From the NCBI GenBank assembly GCA_028564925.1, contig CM053033.1, positions 209,126,642 to 209,190,641 of the forward strand: DNA of 64,000 bases, given 5' to 3'. Position 1 is the first letter of the stretch. Each line of letters opens with the position of its first letter. The DNA is from Lithobates sylvaticus. Its lineage: Eukaryota; Chordata; Amphibia; Anura; Ranidae. Below are positions 44,530 to 56,429 of this stretch, in pieces. The notes beneath the pieces are model-generated. The model saw only the letters and a list, made by a program, of their open reading frames with translations. It was not told where the DNA came from and searched no databases. Made by a program: the position numbers and the translations under genes.

Positions 44530-44692
44530 TTTTTTTTTTTGCTTTCAACAATTAAACTTCAGGGACAACATATTAATTTGCTGCCTAACATATCTTACCT
44601 TCTTTCCAATGCCATTGTAATGAGATAGTCAATACTATTCACTTTACCTGTCAGTAGTCAAAATTTTCTGTCTGGTCGCTGTGTGTGTATAT
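44272..44692 (-). mobile_element. Tc1-like transposon, family E, 5' part
   Basis: The minus-strand gene start follows a noncoding part and terminal sequence with CTTTACCTGTCAGTAGTCA, ending near a TA microsatellite. Only the first third remains. Confidence 0.75.
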
Positions 44693-44693
44693 A

Positions 44694-44694
<1 letters not shown>

Positions 44695-44728
<34 letters not shown>
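44695..44728. repeat. TA microsatellite
   Basis: TA run at the Tc1 family E terminal site. Confidence 0.85.
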
Positions 44729-44729
<1 letters not shown>

Positions 44730-44879
44730 TTTTTTATATATATATAAAACATTTTTCATACATTTGAGCAACGTTCTATAACTCTGAAACATAAAAAAGT
44801 GGAAAAAAAAATTTCATCTACAAACTACGGAGGGAAAAAAAAGACAGATAGACAAAAGTAAAAATAAATAAATAGGAGC

Positions 44880-45490
44880 TGCCATCCCACTGACATTTAA
44901 ATGATATGTCCACGCTCCATGGCGCAATGATTGATGGCCGCTTCGTATTTTATGTCAGGTTCTGCTCCCGGCTGCCAAGCAAACATTCCAGCTTTCAAGT
45001 CCCAGTTGAGCTAGTTAGTATTCACTGAGAAACGAGCCATCCAGCCTGCCGAGCTCGTGCCTCACCAATTCTGAGCCGCAACTCTGCTCCGAATACCAAA
45101 TTAACTTAGCGTGGCTCTGACCGCCAGCTTAACCAGGCTTCTTTGTCTCTGTGTCTAAGCAATTTTCTGAGAGAGTGTGTGTGTAAAAGAAGGGAGAGTG
45201 GGAGAAGGAAAGACATATAGTACATATGGAAAGATAGAGGAAGAGGAACATGAGAGAAACCAAGTCATTGAAGGGCTCATTTACATTGACATATCCAAAA
45301 TATATTCACATAATACACAGAATCTTGCTGGCAGAGGCTGGAAAAAAAGATCCTACATATTTGCTGTACGCGTGTAACATTTGTGCTAAGATTTACGTGC
45401 GTCCTATAGGACACAGCTGGGGCCGATGTGTCATTATGAACAATGTGTAAGCATACGGCGCTCTTTACATGCGGTCGGTCTAAATTAGTC
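44880..45490. other. Single-copy, possible conserved noncoding DNA
   Basis: Balanced composition, no repeat words shared with the rest of the window, and no long frame. It has ATGATTGATGGCCGCTTCG-type sequence typical of nonrepetitive DNA. No exon was identified. Confidence 0.3.
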
Positions 45491-45748
45491 ATTAGGGTGG
45501 ATTTACTCAAGGCCAAGACTGTGCACTTTGCAGGTTCAGTTGCTCCAGAGATTAGTAAATGAGGGGAAGCTTCACTTTGCAAAGAAGACCCAATCAAATG
45601 CAAGGAAAAAAAAAATGTATTTTTGCTTGCATGATGGAAGTCAGCAAAGCTTCTCCTCATTTACTAAGACCTGGAGCAACTGCATCTGCAAAGTAAAACT
45701 GCACTTCCAAAGTGCACAGTCTTTTTACCTCTAGTAAATCCAACCTAT
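45491..45748. mobile_element. Palindromic MITE, family P, diverged
   Basis: ATTAGGGTGGATTTACTCAA at the left pairs with CTAGTAAATCCAACCTATT at the right. TTAGTAAATGAGGGGAAGCT near 45553 is inverted at about 45645-45670. Confidence 0.75.
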
Positions 45749-47040
45749 TGCTGTTCCAGCAAAGGCACAGAATGACCTTGGTCATTTTCTCTTTACTTCA
45801 TCTCACCCAGCCTTGGCTCGTTTGGCTGTACTTTTCCTGTGGATCACAAGAGTGCAGTTTGTTCTGCACTCCTGTGAACCGTTTTCAGCAGACAGTAGGC
45901 TGAAGTCCACTATCTGCTGACGTCACAGAGCTGGTCCAGGCTCGGGCAAGATCACGACACTGGGGTCGGGATCCACCCACATGCCTGGACCTGCATCCGG
46001 CTCAGCCTCTCAGCGAGCCACTGAGAGCCTGAGCCAGCCGCTCTCGCCACCTCCACAGACCAGTGCTCCAGTGAGCAAGGAGGGGGCAGAGCAGAAAATA
46101 GTGATTGACAATTAGCAGCTCTCTGCTTGGGGAGCTGTAAGAACCAATGTTAGAGCCGGTCGGGGGACCGATGCTGCATCCACCTAGGTAAGTATAAATC
46201 TGCAATAACCCCATACTTCTCTTTTAAGAACCTGTAGATCATGTGACCACTGTGATTGGGAGCCGGTCTTGGATCCCGATCATTGGTAGAGACCAAGAGT
46301 TGTCTTTGACGGCTCAGTCATTGTGCTGGTGGTGGGCAATGAGTGCACTTTCAGCAGAGAAAGCTCTGCCACCCAGTGACGCATACATGTGGCGTGTGAT
46401 CGTTAAAGCCCACCCGCCTTGCCACCGCACATAAGCATTATGTTGGAGAGAAGAGGTGCATCAATTAGACCTACAGTGTGTAAACAGCACCACTGATCAC
46501 ACATTGTTGAAACTGACAAGGCGGCAAGGAGCAGCAGCTGCTGCCAATTGGGTCCCTGTATGCTGCCCACTGTACACATGTAAATTTTAGCACAAACGTT
46601 TACAGGCATACAACGTAAAACACAGCCAAAATTATGGCCATGAACACAGGTCTGTCCAACAGTTTTTTTTTTTTTTTTTTTACACAGCTGTATGAATGGT
46701 AGATAGACTAATATACAGCTATATACAGATGCATGGAAAGTGGTACTGCCTGCTAAACATGACAACGGGGATAACATTTGGCGCATTGGGATGCAAAGCA
46801 TTGCAACCTCGGCATATGCACTCCCCCTGTGCTTCTTGCAGCTTAAGGGGGGAGGGGGCTGTTGGGGGGTGGGTGGTATAAATGCAGTTCAGCCACGTAT
46901 TCCATACCCCCCCAACACAAATGTAGACAAGACCTTAATTTCATGCATTGCAGTGCAATTTACTATGCGTTATCACAACTCGCAGCTCCGCCTGGATCCA
47001 TAAACAGGCAAATGTAATTTTTTACAGTGCATCTGATTTG
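45749..47040. other. Noncoding, unclassified repeats
   Basis: T run at 46662-46680; C and G runs near 46850-46910. Short frames without domains. No gene is supported. Confidence 0.4.
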
Positions 47041-47825
47041 TGAAGCATTACACCTATGAGCATTTGTTTTCTAACTGGCGCCAGAAAACATTACACACAC
47101 CTCCTTTCTGCTGTAGTTGCCAGTACCTATTAAAAGTAACAAAATAATGTACAAATAAACCTCAAATTATATATGACCATTGACCTAATTCGCGGTACAT
47201 TTGCATTAAATAAATGTTAATCAGATTCAGAATTATTTCTATTTATGTTTTCCATTAATCTTGAGTAAAATCTGCAATCATCGATCTTCAAAAAAGCGAG
47301 GACTTTCATTTTCGCACATTTGCATGCCTTACACTAACTTGATTGCGATCTTCTATTTAGTGAACCACCATAGATTTTAATGTTGTGTTGTCTCCTAATG
47401 TACAAATTAGCCTGAAAACTGTACCATTTGCTTGACTTGATTTTACAAGTATTCCACTCGAGGGGTTTTGGCTTGGGGAAGGCTGAGCACATAAAGCACA
47501 ATGTAATGTAAATGGAAAAATATTATTTGCCCCAGAGTTCCATTAATGTCTGCTTCTTGTAGGCCGTTAGCTTTAGAGAGAACTGGCAAGAGTGTGCGCA
47601 TTTGTTAAATGGTTCAGACATAAACTGAAGAAAACAAATTTTTACTATGAGAAATCGCAGTACATTTCTCTGTTAATAGATAGACTGAAATGTAGTTAAA
47701 TGGCTAAATAACTTAGAACTCCGGCCAATTTTTGGGGGAACGGTAAGAATCTCTGTTGGGATTTTATTGCTCTCTTTGAAATACCCTATTTGTCCCTATT
47801 TGTCCCGATGAGCAATGTCTTTGGG
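47041..47825. other. AT-rich single-copy DNA, possible conserved noncoding element
   Basis: The part 47140-47640 has no repeat similarity within the window. It holds many homeodomain-type TAAT cores and two octamer-like ATTTGCAT words (47196 and 47316, the latter as CATTTGCATG). No frame of interest. Confidence 0.35.
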
Positions 47826-48343
47826 ACTTAAAGTTTTACTAAACCCAGTAATATGAAAATAGTTCATCTGCCAACCCCCCCCCCCCCCTCACAGTGCCCA
47901 CAGCTTATAAATCTTCTTTTTACATTAAAGTATTGACACTATATACCTTTCTGGATGATCTGTATGCCACGGCCAGTGATAAACTGCACAGTTTCTCCAG
48001 TGCTAAGAGTTTAGGTAGGAGGAGATTTTCACTGCAGTCTGTATACACGCCCACATGTGTGATGTCAATATCACGTGACCTGGCTAGCTCTGAGAACAAG
48101 TAATTATTCTCTCCAGGATTAAAAACACAACTGAGCATGTGCAGGTTGGCTACTCTGCCTGTGTTAGCTGGCTTTTCCCAGATAGACAGTGCAGGGAGGT
48201 AAGGATCTGTGCATACAGGATAAAACAGCCCTGTTATACAATGCAGAAGATTAACCCCTTAAGTTCCACAGTGAGTATAACAAGCATGCTATGCTGCATA
48301 TACTGCCAGATTTTACTGCTGTGGGTTTAGTAACACTTTAAAG
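47826..48343. mobile_element. MITE-like element with inverted ends
   Basis: CTTAAAGTTTTACTAAACCC at the left is inverted as GGGTTTAGTAACACTTTAAAG at the right except for one extra base. A C run lies at 47875-47888. Noncoding. Confidence 0.7.
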
Positions 48344-48880
48344 TATAGCTAAACACAAGAAATTTAATATATTGTAGACTGCTGGTCCTGAGATGAGGTG
48401 GGTGCATTTGTTTTCTTTTTTTTCCGGCTAAGAAAATTTTCAATGAGTACAGAAAATACCTGTTGATCCAGAAATTCTGTGCCCTTATTATTTCTTAAAA
48501 GGGTTGTAAAGCCTTGTTTTTTTTAAATAAAAATAACAAAATTGCCTATACTTACCTGCTCTGTGCAATCAATTTGCACAGAGCAGCCCCGATCCTTTTC
48601 TTCTGGGGTGCCCCGCCGGTGCTCCAGGCCCCTCCTCATCATCGGGTGCCCCCACGGAAAGCCGCTTTCCCTTGGGGGCATCTGTATAGGCTCACTCAAT
48701 TGACACAGACAGCGGGACTCAGCCCTGCCCCCCACCTCCCGTGTCACTGGATTTGATTGATAGCAGCCGGAGCCATTTGCTCCTGCTGCTATTTATCTGT
48801 CCAATGAGGAGAGAGACATTGCGCTCATGCACATCACTTGATCGGGCTCAGGTAAGAAAATGTTTTTCTTTTTTTTAAAA
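48344..48880. other. Noncoding, probable diverged MITE
   Basis: AAAAGGGTTGTAAAGCCTTG at 48497 looks like an element end. The partner was not found. Confidence 0.35.
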
Positions 48881-49057
48881 CCCAGCAGTGATTAAATACC
48901 ACCAAAAGAAAGCTCTATTTGTGTGAAAAAAAATATAAAAAATTTATTTGGGTACAGCGTTGCATGACCACCCAGTTGTCATTCAAAGTGTGACAGTGCT
49001 AAAAGCTCAAAATTGGCCTGGGTAGGAAGGGGGTAAAAGTGCCCAGTATTGAAGCAA
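48881..49057. mobile_element. Family W fragment, reversed
   Basis: CACCAAAAGAAAGCTCTATT and GTGCCCAGTATTGAAGCAA precede TTAA (49058-49061). The other end is missing. Confidence 0.65.
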
Positions 49058-49061
49058 TTAA

Positions 49062-51039
49062 GCTTGTTCTGTGACCTACTAATCCTACTAAGCCCTCATG
49101 TAAAGGGGATGGACAAAGGCAGATATGTTTGAAGTCCTACCTGAGTGACAATCATGGCTGCCTTCATATACAGGGGATGAGGGTTCATGGTATTTTCAGG
49201 ATTACCGGGTAAAAATATACCAAGTCAGGCACGTAATCTAAGGACTGGTGCAATGTTACATTTTTATTTTTGGGATCTACATGTATTTTAAATTGATAGA
49301 AAAATCCAACATTTTAATTTGTTACCACAGCAAGAATCTAGGGAAAATATTCCAATGAGGACACTTGTTCCAATGGCAAATGCCGAAGGCAGGCCATACA
49401 TAATTTGTTTTCTTTCATTCAACAGGTGGTTGAACGAAAGAAAATTACTCGATTCCCCCATCCACACATTTTAGGTGGATGGGGAATCCCTCCTGCAGAG
49501 TTATTGTAGTCTAACAATAGAAAGAGTCCCCTGCCCTCAGAATACACTCATAAGCATCGCTGGCTGTAGCTGGCAGCACTGAATGGGCACGAATTTTCCA
49601 ACAGGCTGGTTGTACAGAAGTGGATCGAGAGATTTGCTTCTGTACAACCAGCCTGCTCATAGATGGATCAAAATTCAGACAGTCTGCAAGGGGAGTTGTG
49701 GAGTAGTAGACCGGTGACACTTGTACCATGTTTCTCTCCTCACTGGGTGTCAAGCAAGGGTCACATGAGAGGCCAAACCTGAGGTGGGTTCTTCTGGGCT
49801 ATGCTAGACACTTTAGATAGGGTCACTACCGTACACATGGGGTACATTTACTTGAGCCATGCTCACGGCCTGGACATATGACTAAACATGAACGAACTCT
49901 AGTAAACTCCTCTCAATTTGATGTACTTCACCCCAGTTACTTCACCCCAGTACGGGGTCTCGTCGTGCACCTAGTGATGACTCCATGCGTGCACTTTACT
50001 TAACCCCTCCTCTTCTGTAAATGTGTACAGAATAAGGTCCCCTGCAGTGCAGCACTGCTCCTGTTGCTATGTGCTGGATGTCCAGTGCACCCCTGTGCCT
50101 TCCAGGCTCACCTGCCCTCTGCCTATCAATTATAATATATGTGCTTCTACTATGGAGGCTCTCAAAAATGTATAGAGTTAGGACTGTGGATAATAATGGG
50201 GTGCCTTGTCGCAGTCTCCGCAGCTTGCGCATGTATTTGCAAATGTGTGCAAACTAACCCCTGATTTAACACAAACTGTTAGATAGGTTAATTTAGTTGG
50301 TTGCAGGCTGGCTGACAAGTTGAGCTGGTAATTTTCTTTAGTTCTGTTTTACATGCATTGCCTTTCCCATTGCTCTTTGCATCGCTCTTTGCCTCTATGG
50401 CCAGTTATAGGTGGGGCAGTGGCCATTTGGTTGTATGGGAGATGGATCACATCCGAGAGTCGATTAAATCAACCTCTCTGCAAGAGGCTCTCACCTGTCA
50501 CATGTATGAACTTAAGAGAGGCTGCTAGGGAAACCTTCGTTACCCTTGGTAACCACTGTATCTTCACACTGTATTAACTTTTACCGTCATCTTCATACCC
50601 CAAAGTGTCTAGTGACCCAAACTGTAGACTATGTATACTGGTTTCTTGTGGTGGAAAGAATGGGAATGGTTCTCTTGTAGTGCCATGTACCTAGTAACCT
50701 GGGTTCTCCCATGCCATGTGTTTTTTTTATTTAAAATCCCCCATGGACTAGGCCTGGATCTACAAAAAGCCCAGGGATCCCTCTTGTGTTTGTAAGCATG
50801 TGTTTCCAAATGTAGCCTAAAGGTCAAGGATCAGAAATTGGGAGTGGTAGTTTTCTTAAAGGGCCCAAATCACTAAAAATGTGCTGCAGGCGATGCATAC
50901 AAAAATATAACAAATAAAATCTTCAACAGAACAAACAAAAAAAAAAAAATAGTAAAGGGGGTAGGGGTGCAGATCCCCACACCAGCGGCTGTGGTGTGTG
51001 GGTTGGCTGTGGAGGTGGTGGATGTGAGGCCACAAAATC
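49062..51039. other. Mostly noncoding DNA with one strong hairpin
   Basis: Apart from the hairpin at 49602-49655, no element or exon was recognised. An A run lies at 50937-50949. Confidence 0.4.
49602..49655. repeat. Perfect 19-bp hairpin
   Basis: CAGGCTGGTTGTACAGAAG (49602-49620) and its exact inverse (49637-49655) surround a 16-base loop. It is probably the centre of a palindromic MITE. Confidence 0.9.
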
Positions 51040-51342
51040 TCACAGGTGTGTTTTTTCGGCAATTTGGCCTCTCACCCCCTTGTTGAGGAGCTGCAGGATG
51101 AGTTCCTCACACCTGCTCCTTTGCTCACCATCCATCTGCCTTAATTTATTGTCAGTCAGCACGGCAAATCCCTCAGCCTCATCTGGGTCTGTCAGGATGG
51201 CAGTAGTGGCCTGGCTGAGGAAGGCAGCTGTGGCCTCTTCCAGATTCCTGCTCTTCCTGGCCCTTTTAGCAGGAGGGCGCACAGGAGGGATCTGTGACTC
51301 TGTCTGGATGTTGACTGCTGGCTCCTCCAGACTGACACTTTC
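51040..51342 (-). CDS. Possible terminal exon, BESS-like protein
   Basis: A TTTTCATACACAG acceptor precedes the first codon at 51342, and the frame runs 100 codons to TGA at 51042-51040. It reads ESVSLEEPAVNIQTESQIPP, a basic patch PPAKRARKSRNLEEATAAFL, and then FAVLTDNKLRQMDGEQRSRC followed by EELILQLLNKGVRGQI. The last part resembles a BESS-type C-terminal motif (F-x3-L-x3-L-R-x-M, Q-R, E-x2-I-x2-L-L). Such tails occur in MADF-domain proteins and in the Myb-like accessory protein of PIF/Harbinger transposons. The basic patch could be a nuclear localisation signal. The upstream DNA-binding part was not found. Confidence 0.4.
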   Translation of the reverse strand, partial: ESVSLEEPAVNIQTESQIPPVRPPAKRARKSRNLEEATAAFLSQATTAILTDPDEAEGFAVLTDNKLRQMDGEQRSRCEELILQLLNKGVRGQIAEKTHL

Positions 51343-51963
51343 CTGTGTATGAAAATGGGACATAATTAGAATCGTTTTTAGGGTTTGGTCATCAATCACA
51401 CACAATTTTGATCTCCTCACGGTTGCAAATTGAATGTGGAGAAATAGAAAAGACTATCATTCTGACCCCATCATTTTTCATTCTTGTTCAAATCATTTTT
51501 GGTCACTACTGTCTATTGATATGGAAACCAGAAATATTTGAACAATAACATCTAGTTATCATCATTGTATTTTTGGATACAAATATGTTCAACAATGCTT
51601 TACCTGGAAAAAATATGCATAGATAAAAATCACAGCATTAACAGCGTTAGCAGAATATCCTAAAATATTGAGTGCAATATGATAGCATTCAGTGGGCTAA
51701 AAACATCAAATACACATAAAGTGAGCAACATAAAAGTCCATGCAAAAGTCCTTAAATTAGTGTACGGTGCCGTGTCCCATCAGAAGTTTTAAAACATTCT
51801 TTTCCTGAATACCGTCACCGATCCACCACATGAACACCCCTTTGGTGATGCACTCACCGCAATTAAGAATTAGATAAGCCTGGAATCTCCACAAGGATAT
51901 AAGATAAAGCTGGACCCTCTCTCAAGGTTACCAGAAATCTTTCCTGGGACAGCTCAGCCAAGC
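51343..51963. other. Noncoding up to the gap
   Basis: Would be intron if the exon at 51040-51342 is real. Nothing else recognised. Confidence 0.35.
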
Positions 51964-52417
51964 NNNNNNNNNNNNNNNNNNNNNNNNNNNNNNNNNNNNN
52001 NNNNNNNNNNNNNNNNNNNNNNNNNNNNNNNNNNNNNNNNNNNNNNNNNNNNNNNNNNNNNNNNNNNNNNNNNNNNNNNNNNNNNNNNNNNNNNNNNNNN
52101 NNNNNNNNNNNNNNNNNNNNNNNNNNNNNNNNNNNNNNNNNNNNNNNNNNNNNNNNNNNNNNNNNNNNNNNNNNNNNNNNNNNNNNNNNNNNNNNNNNNN
52201 NNNNNNNNNNNNNNNNNNNNNNNNNNNNNNNNNNNNNNNNNNNNNNNNNNNNNNNNNNNNNNNNNNNNNNNNNNNNNNNNNNNNNNNNNNNNNNNNNNNN
52301 NNNNNNNNNNNNNNNNNNNNNNNNNNNNNNNNNNNNNNNNNNNNNNNNNNNNNNNNNNNNNNNNNNNNNNNNNNNNNNNNNNNNNNNNNNNNNNNNNNNN
52401 NNNNNNNNNNNNNNNNN
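51964..52417. other. Assembly gap
   Basis: 454 unresolved bases. Confidence 1.
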
Positions 52418-53756
52418 ATGGTCCGCTATTGATAATCCTTAACAACCTTCACATTGAATCAATGCTGCTAATGTGGTTGTTGATAAGGGTGTGGATCACA
52501 GTTGACTTAATTGCTCTAATTCTACTGTTTCATTTACAAATGCTTCTTCCAACAGGCCTGAATTATATAGTAAAGAAGGGATGCCTTGTATACTTTCACC
52601 GTTGGATTTTCATTTGCCCAAGAGTGTCAAAGAAAAGATTTGGAGTGGTGAATACATTGAGTTGTTAACTTTATTAGCGTCTTCAAAAGACTACCTGTTT
52701 AAACTGAATAAGAAGGACGATAGGCTTGAGGATAATCGTAAAAAACCTATTGCCAAGAAAATTTTTAATTGGCTTCAGGCTTTTTCTATTTTTTCTAGCG
52801 TTATTTGCAAGAAGTTTCCAAATAAGAGTCCAGTTCGACTCAAACAATGCCTATTCGCCTGTTCAGCGAACAGCGAACAATTTGGGGTGTTCGCGGCAAA
52901 TTCGAAAAGCCGCGAGCACCCTGTAAAAGTCTATGGGAGAAATCTCAAGTGCTCATTTTAAAAGCCTATATGCAAGTTATTGTCATAAAAAGTGTTTGGG
53001 GACCTGGGTCCTACCCCAGGGGACATGTATCAATGCATTTTTTTCTCTTAAAAACGTCAGTTTTTTCAGGAGCAGGCTAACAGGCAATGTTCGAGTCGAA
53101 CATGAGTTCGACTCGAACTCGAAGCTCATCCCTAGTAGCAAAATGTTTTCGTAAATTATCGTCACATTCTCAACAACAACCTAGAGACTTTTAGGGTAAA
53201 AGCCAGATCGCCAGTGAACATGGAAAACATGTTGCCCTGGCTACTAATTTACCCTGATCGGCAGCAAGCATTGCTAATAATTGAGGATTTTTCGCACGGT
53301 TTTCAGCTTCCTAAATTTAAAGATTGGCATCCCCTTTTTCACAGCCTCCTTTTGCTAATTTGAGAATTTCTCCTTTGGGGATAATCCCTAAAAAAGAACA
53401 CTATTTATTTTGGCTAATCCATCATTTGTCATATCCTTACGTCTTCAGTTACTTATGTATCTTTTGAATCTGCAATTTCACATCTTCGTTCGTTGAGGGC
53501 GCTTTATTGACTAAAGCAGACGTTAAATCTGCTTTTAAACTTCTTCCGATACACCCTGATTCCTTTTGCTCATCGGGTATTTATTTTCAAGGGGAATATT
53601 ATGTTGATAAATGCCTACCCATGGGGTGCTCTTTGACTTGTTATTATTTTTGAGGCATTTTCAACCTTTTTGGAATGGGTAGTTAGTTTTGGGTAAACAC
53701 GATTCGGAAGAATGCGATTATTTATTGGATTCATTTTTTTAGTATTTGTAGGTATT
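52418..53756 (+). mobile_element. DIRS-type retroelement remnant (fossil)
   Basis: The part before 52850 resembles the upstream protein region of frog DIRS-like elements, and the part from about 53155 resembles the start of their reverse transcriptase domain. A frog-type repeat (52850-53137) is inserted between them. The element is incomplete at both sides (gap on the left, family W copy on the right) and carries several breaks. No tyrosine recombinase part or terminal repeat is present. It looks old. Confidence 0.6.
52850..53137 (-). repeat. Frog-type interspersed repeat inside DIRS remnant
   Basis: Reverse complement of 2745-3046, ending GAAGCTCATCCCTAGT. Shares the CCCCAGGGGACATGTATCAA core. 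The TTCGACTCGAACTCGAAG motif is nearly palindromic. Confidence 0.75.
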
Positions 53757-53760
53757 TTAA

Positions 53761-54714
53761 CCGCTTCCGCCCTGGAAGATTTTACCCTCTTCCTGACCAG
53801 GGCACTTTTTGCGATTCGGCACTCTGTCGCTTTAACTGACAATTGCACGGTCGTGTGACGTTGTGCCCAAACAAAATTGACGTCCCTTTTTTCCCATAAA
53901 AAGAGCTTTCTTTTGGTGGTATTTGATCACCTCTGCCGTTTTAATTTTTTCGCTATAAACAAAAAAACAGTGAAAATTTTGGAAAAAAAACACATTATTT
54001 TTTACTTTTTGTTTTTAATAAATACCCCCCAAAAATATATAAAAAAACAAATCTTTTCCTAAGTTTAAGCCGATTATTCTTCTACATATTTTTGGTAAAA
54101 AATCGCAATAAGCGTATATTGATTGGTTTGCACAAAAGTTATAGCGTCTACAAAATAGGGGATAGTTTTATGGCATTTTTATTTTTAATTTTGTTTTTAT
54201 TAGTAATGGCGGCGATCTGCGATTTTTATCGGGACTGCGACATTATGGCGGACACATCAGACACTTTTGACACTATTTTGGGACCATTGTCATTTATACA
54301 GCGATCAGTGCTATAAAAATGCACTGATTACTGTGTAAATGACACTGACAGTGAATGGGTTAACCACTAGGGGGAGATCAAGAAGTTAAGTGTGTCCTAG
54401 GGAGTGATTCTAACTGTGGGGGGTGGGCTTCAAGTCACATGACAGCGATCATGGTGATCTCTTTCATGGCACAAGCCAAAACGGGGAAATGCCTTGTTTA
54501 CATAGACACTTCCCCGTTCTGCGGCTCCGTGACACGATTGCCGGGAGGTCCCGTGGGCATGGTCACAATGTACGCGGCAGGTGTGCACGTGCCTGCTATC
54601 CCCGGCTCTTAAAGGGGACGTACAGGTACGCCTATTTGCCCACTGCTGCCTTTGTGCCAATGTATATCAGCGTGCAGAGGTCAGCAAGTGGACTGTTGGC
54701 AAGTGGTCATGCTG
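53761..54714. mobile_element. Family W element
   Basis: Starts CCGCTTCCGCCCTGGAAG after TTAA (53757-53760) and ends GGCAAGTGG before TCAT, a decayed TTAA. It has the long form core GCTTTCTTTTGGTGGTATTT and ATTTTTGGTAAAAAATCGCA. Noncoding. Confidence 0.75.
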
Positions 54715-55143
54715 TACTGGAACCCTGTTTGTTATTTCGTTGATATCCATTGATTCTCTAAAATGGTCGTATTGTTGTCCATTGATGGATTTCGTTGACT
54801 ATGGTATGTCATGTCATACTGTTATGTTCTACTGCATACCTTAAATAAAGAATAAACATACAATATGTTCTTAGTTTCCTGGGTGTAGCCATGCAGATCT
54901 CATAATCTCTGCTGCTGAATCCTATCACTCTATAATGGAGAATCCATCAGAGGTGGGGCACCATCATTGGACTGAAAGTTTGTTTCACTGCCAGTTGCCC
55001 ACTGCTGATGTAGTTTGGCACAGTGTGAGTGGCTTGGACACCAATCCTGGCCTAGGATAACATTTGGAGAGGTGAATGCAAATATGTACTTCTTGGAGTT
55101 AACTTAATGTTGGGTGTTAGGTTAGGGTTAGGATTAGGGATTA
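54715..55143. other. Noncoding DNA
   Basis: Nothing recognised. Confidence 0.4.
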
Positions 55144-55586
55144 AAGCCTTGTACACAGGAACGGATTTTCGGCAGGGAATTGTGTGATGATAGACTTGCC
55201 TAAAATCCGACCGTTAGTTACGCTCCATCAAACAATTGTTGTCCAACTTTCCGCCCAAAAAAATGTTGGATGACAGGCTAATAAATTTTCAGCGGACAAC
55301 GGTCTGTTGTCAGATTTTCGTATCGTGTGTACAGAAGTCCTTCCCACAAAAGTCCAAAGTACAAACACGCATGCTCGGAGTCAATGCTCACCAAACACGA
55401 CATTAGCAGAAGGTGCCCAAAGAGTGGCGCTCAAGAGCTGAAATTACACGTAGTACATCACTACGTTCGTGTTTGTTGGCCGACAATTGTGTGCTGTTAG
55501 TATGCAAGACAAAATCCAGGCACATGCCCTTCGGACAAAAGTCTGACGCTCTGTCTGCCAACAATTGGATTGTGTGTACGAGGCTT
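55144..55586. mobile_element. PIF/Harbinger-like MITE
   Basis: Ends AAGCCTTGTACACA and TGTGTACGAGGCTT are inverted. TTA precedes it. Internal words AAATCCGACCGTTAG and CCGACAATTGTG fit the family. Confidence 0.75.
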
Positions 55587-55893
55587 TCGTTTAAATTTAG
55601 AGTTTGAGAGAATAAAATTAAAGCAGACCTTGCAGTACAGCACAAGGTCTGCCCATAATGTCCAAGCCCCTTCCCCTGTAAAATGTACCTGTAGATGGCA
55701 TGTGAATAAATGATCTGTATAAAAAAAGTAACATTTTATATTTTCCTTAGTCCCCTCTTTTTTGTTGGATGGTGACTGTTCTTTTGGGAAGATCCCTGGG
55801 AAATTCAAAATCTGTAAAATCAATGTTAATGTTAATGTCAAATCCTATGAAAATACACAGAGCTGTTCTGTGTTTCTCGGGATCTACCTGTAA

Positions 55894-56298
55894 AGGCGCG
55901 TAACACGCGACCGGACTTTCTGGCAGAAAAGCTCAGACGGAATCATTCCATCGGATATTCCGATCGTGTGTGGGATAATCCAAAGTTTTTCTTAAATTCC
56001 GACTGACCTAGAAATAGAACATGTTTCAAATCTTTCTGACAGGATCAATTCCTATTGGGAAAACCGTTCGTCTGTATGCTGGTCCGACGGACCAAATACA
56101 ACGCAAGGGCAGCTATTGGCTATTGAACTTCCTTTTCTAGTCCCGTCGTATGTCATCACGTTCAAAACGAATGGACTTTGGTCCGTTCATGTGTGGGCAA
56201 GTCTGTTCGTTCAGAACTCCATCGGAACTCCGTCGGAACTCCGCCGGGAAGACCGTCTGACCTTTTCTGCCGGAAAATGCGGCCATGTGTACGCGGCA
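55894..56298. mobile_element. PIF/Harbinger-like MITE
   Basis: Ends AGGCGCGTAACACGCGACC and CCATGTGTACGCGGCA, with TAA on both sides (55891-55893 and 56299-56301). Confidence 0.8.
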
Positions 56299-56429
56299 TA
56301 AGAACTGTAAAGTCACGCTCGCCTCATCACACTTGTCTTTTTTTTTTAAAAAGTCCATATTGCACATACCTACAGCGACTGTTTTGTACAGGGGAAGGGG
56401 ACCTAGACATTATAAAAGGACCTTACATT

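Noticed and set aside
54423-54844. Overlapping 76-106-codon frames near 54.5 kb
   Set aside because: They lie in the GC-rich part of a family W element and match equivalent noncoding parts of other copies.
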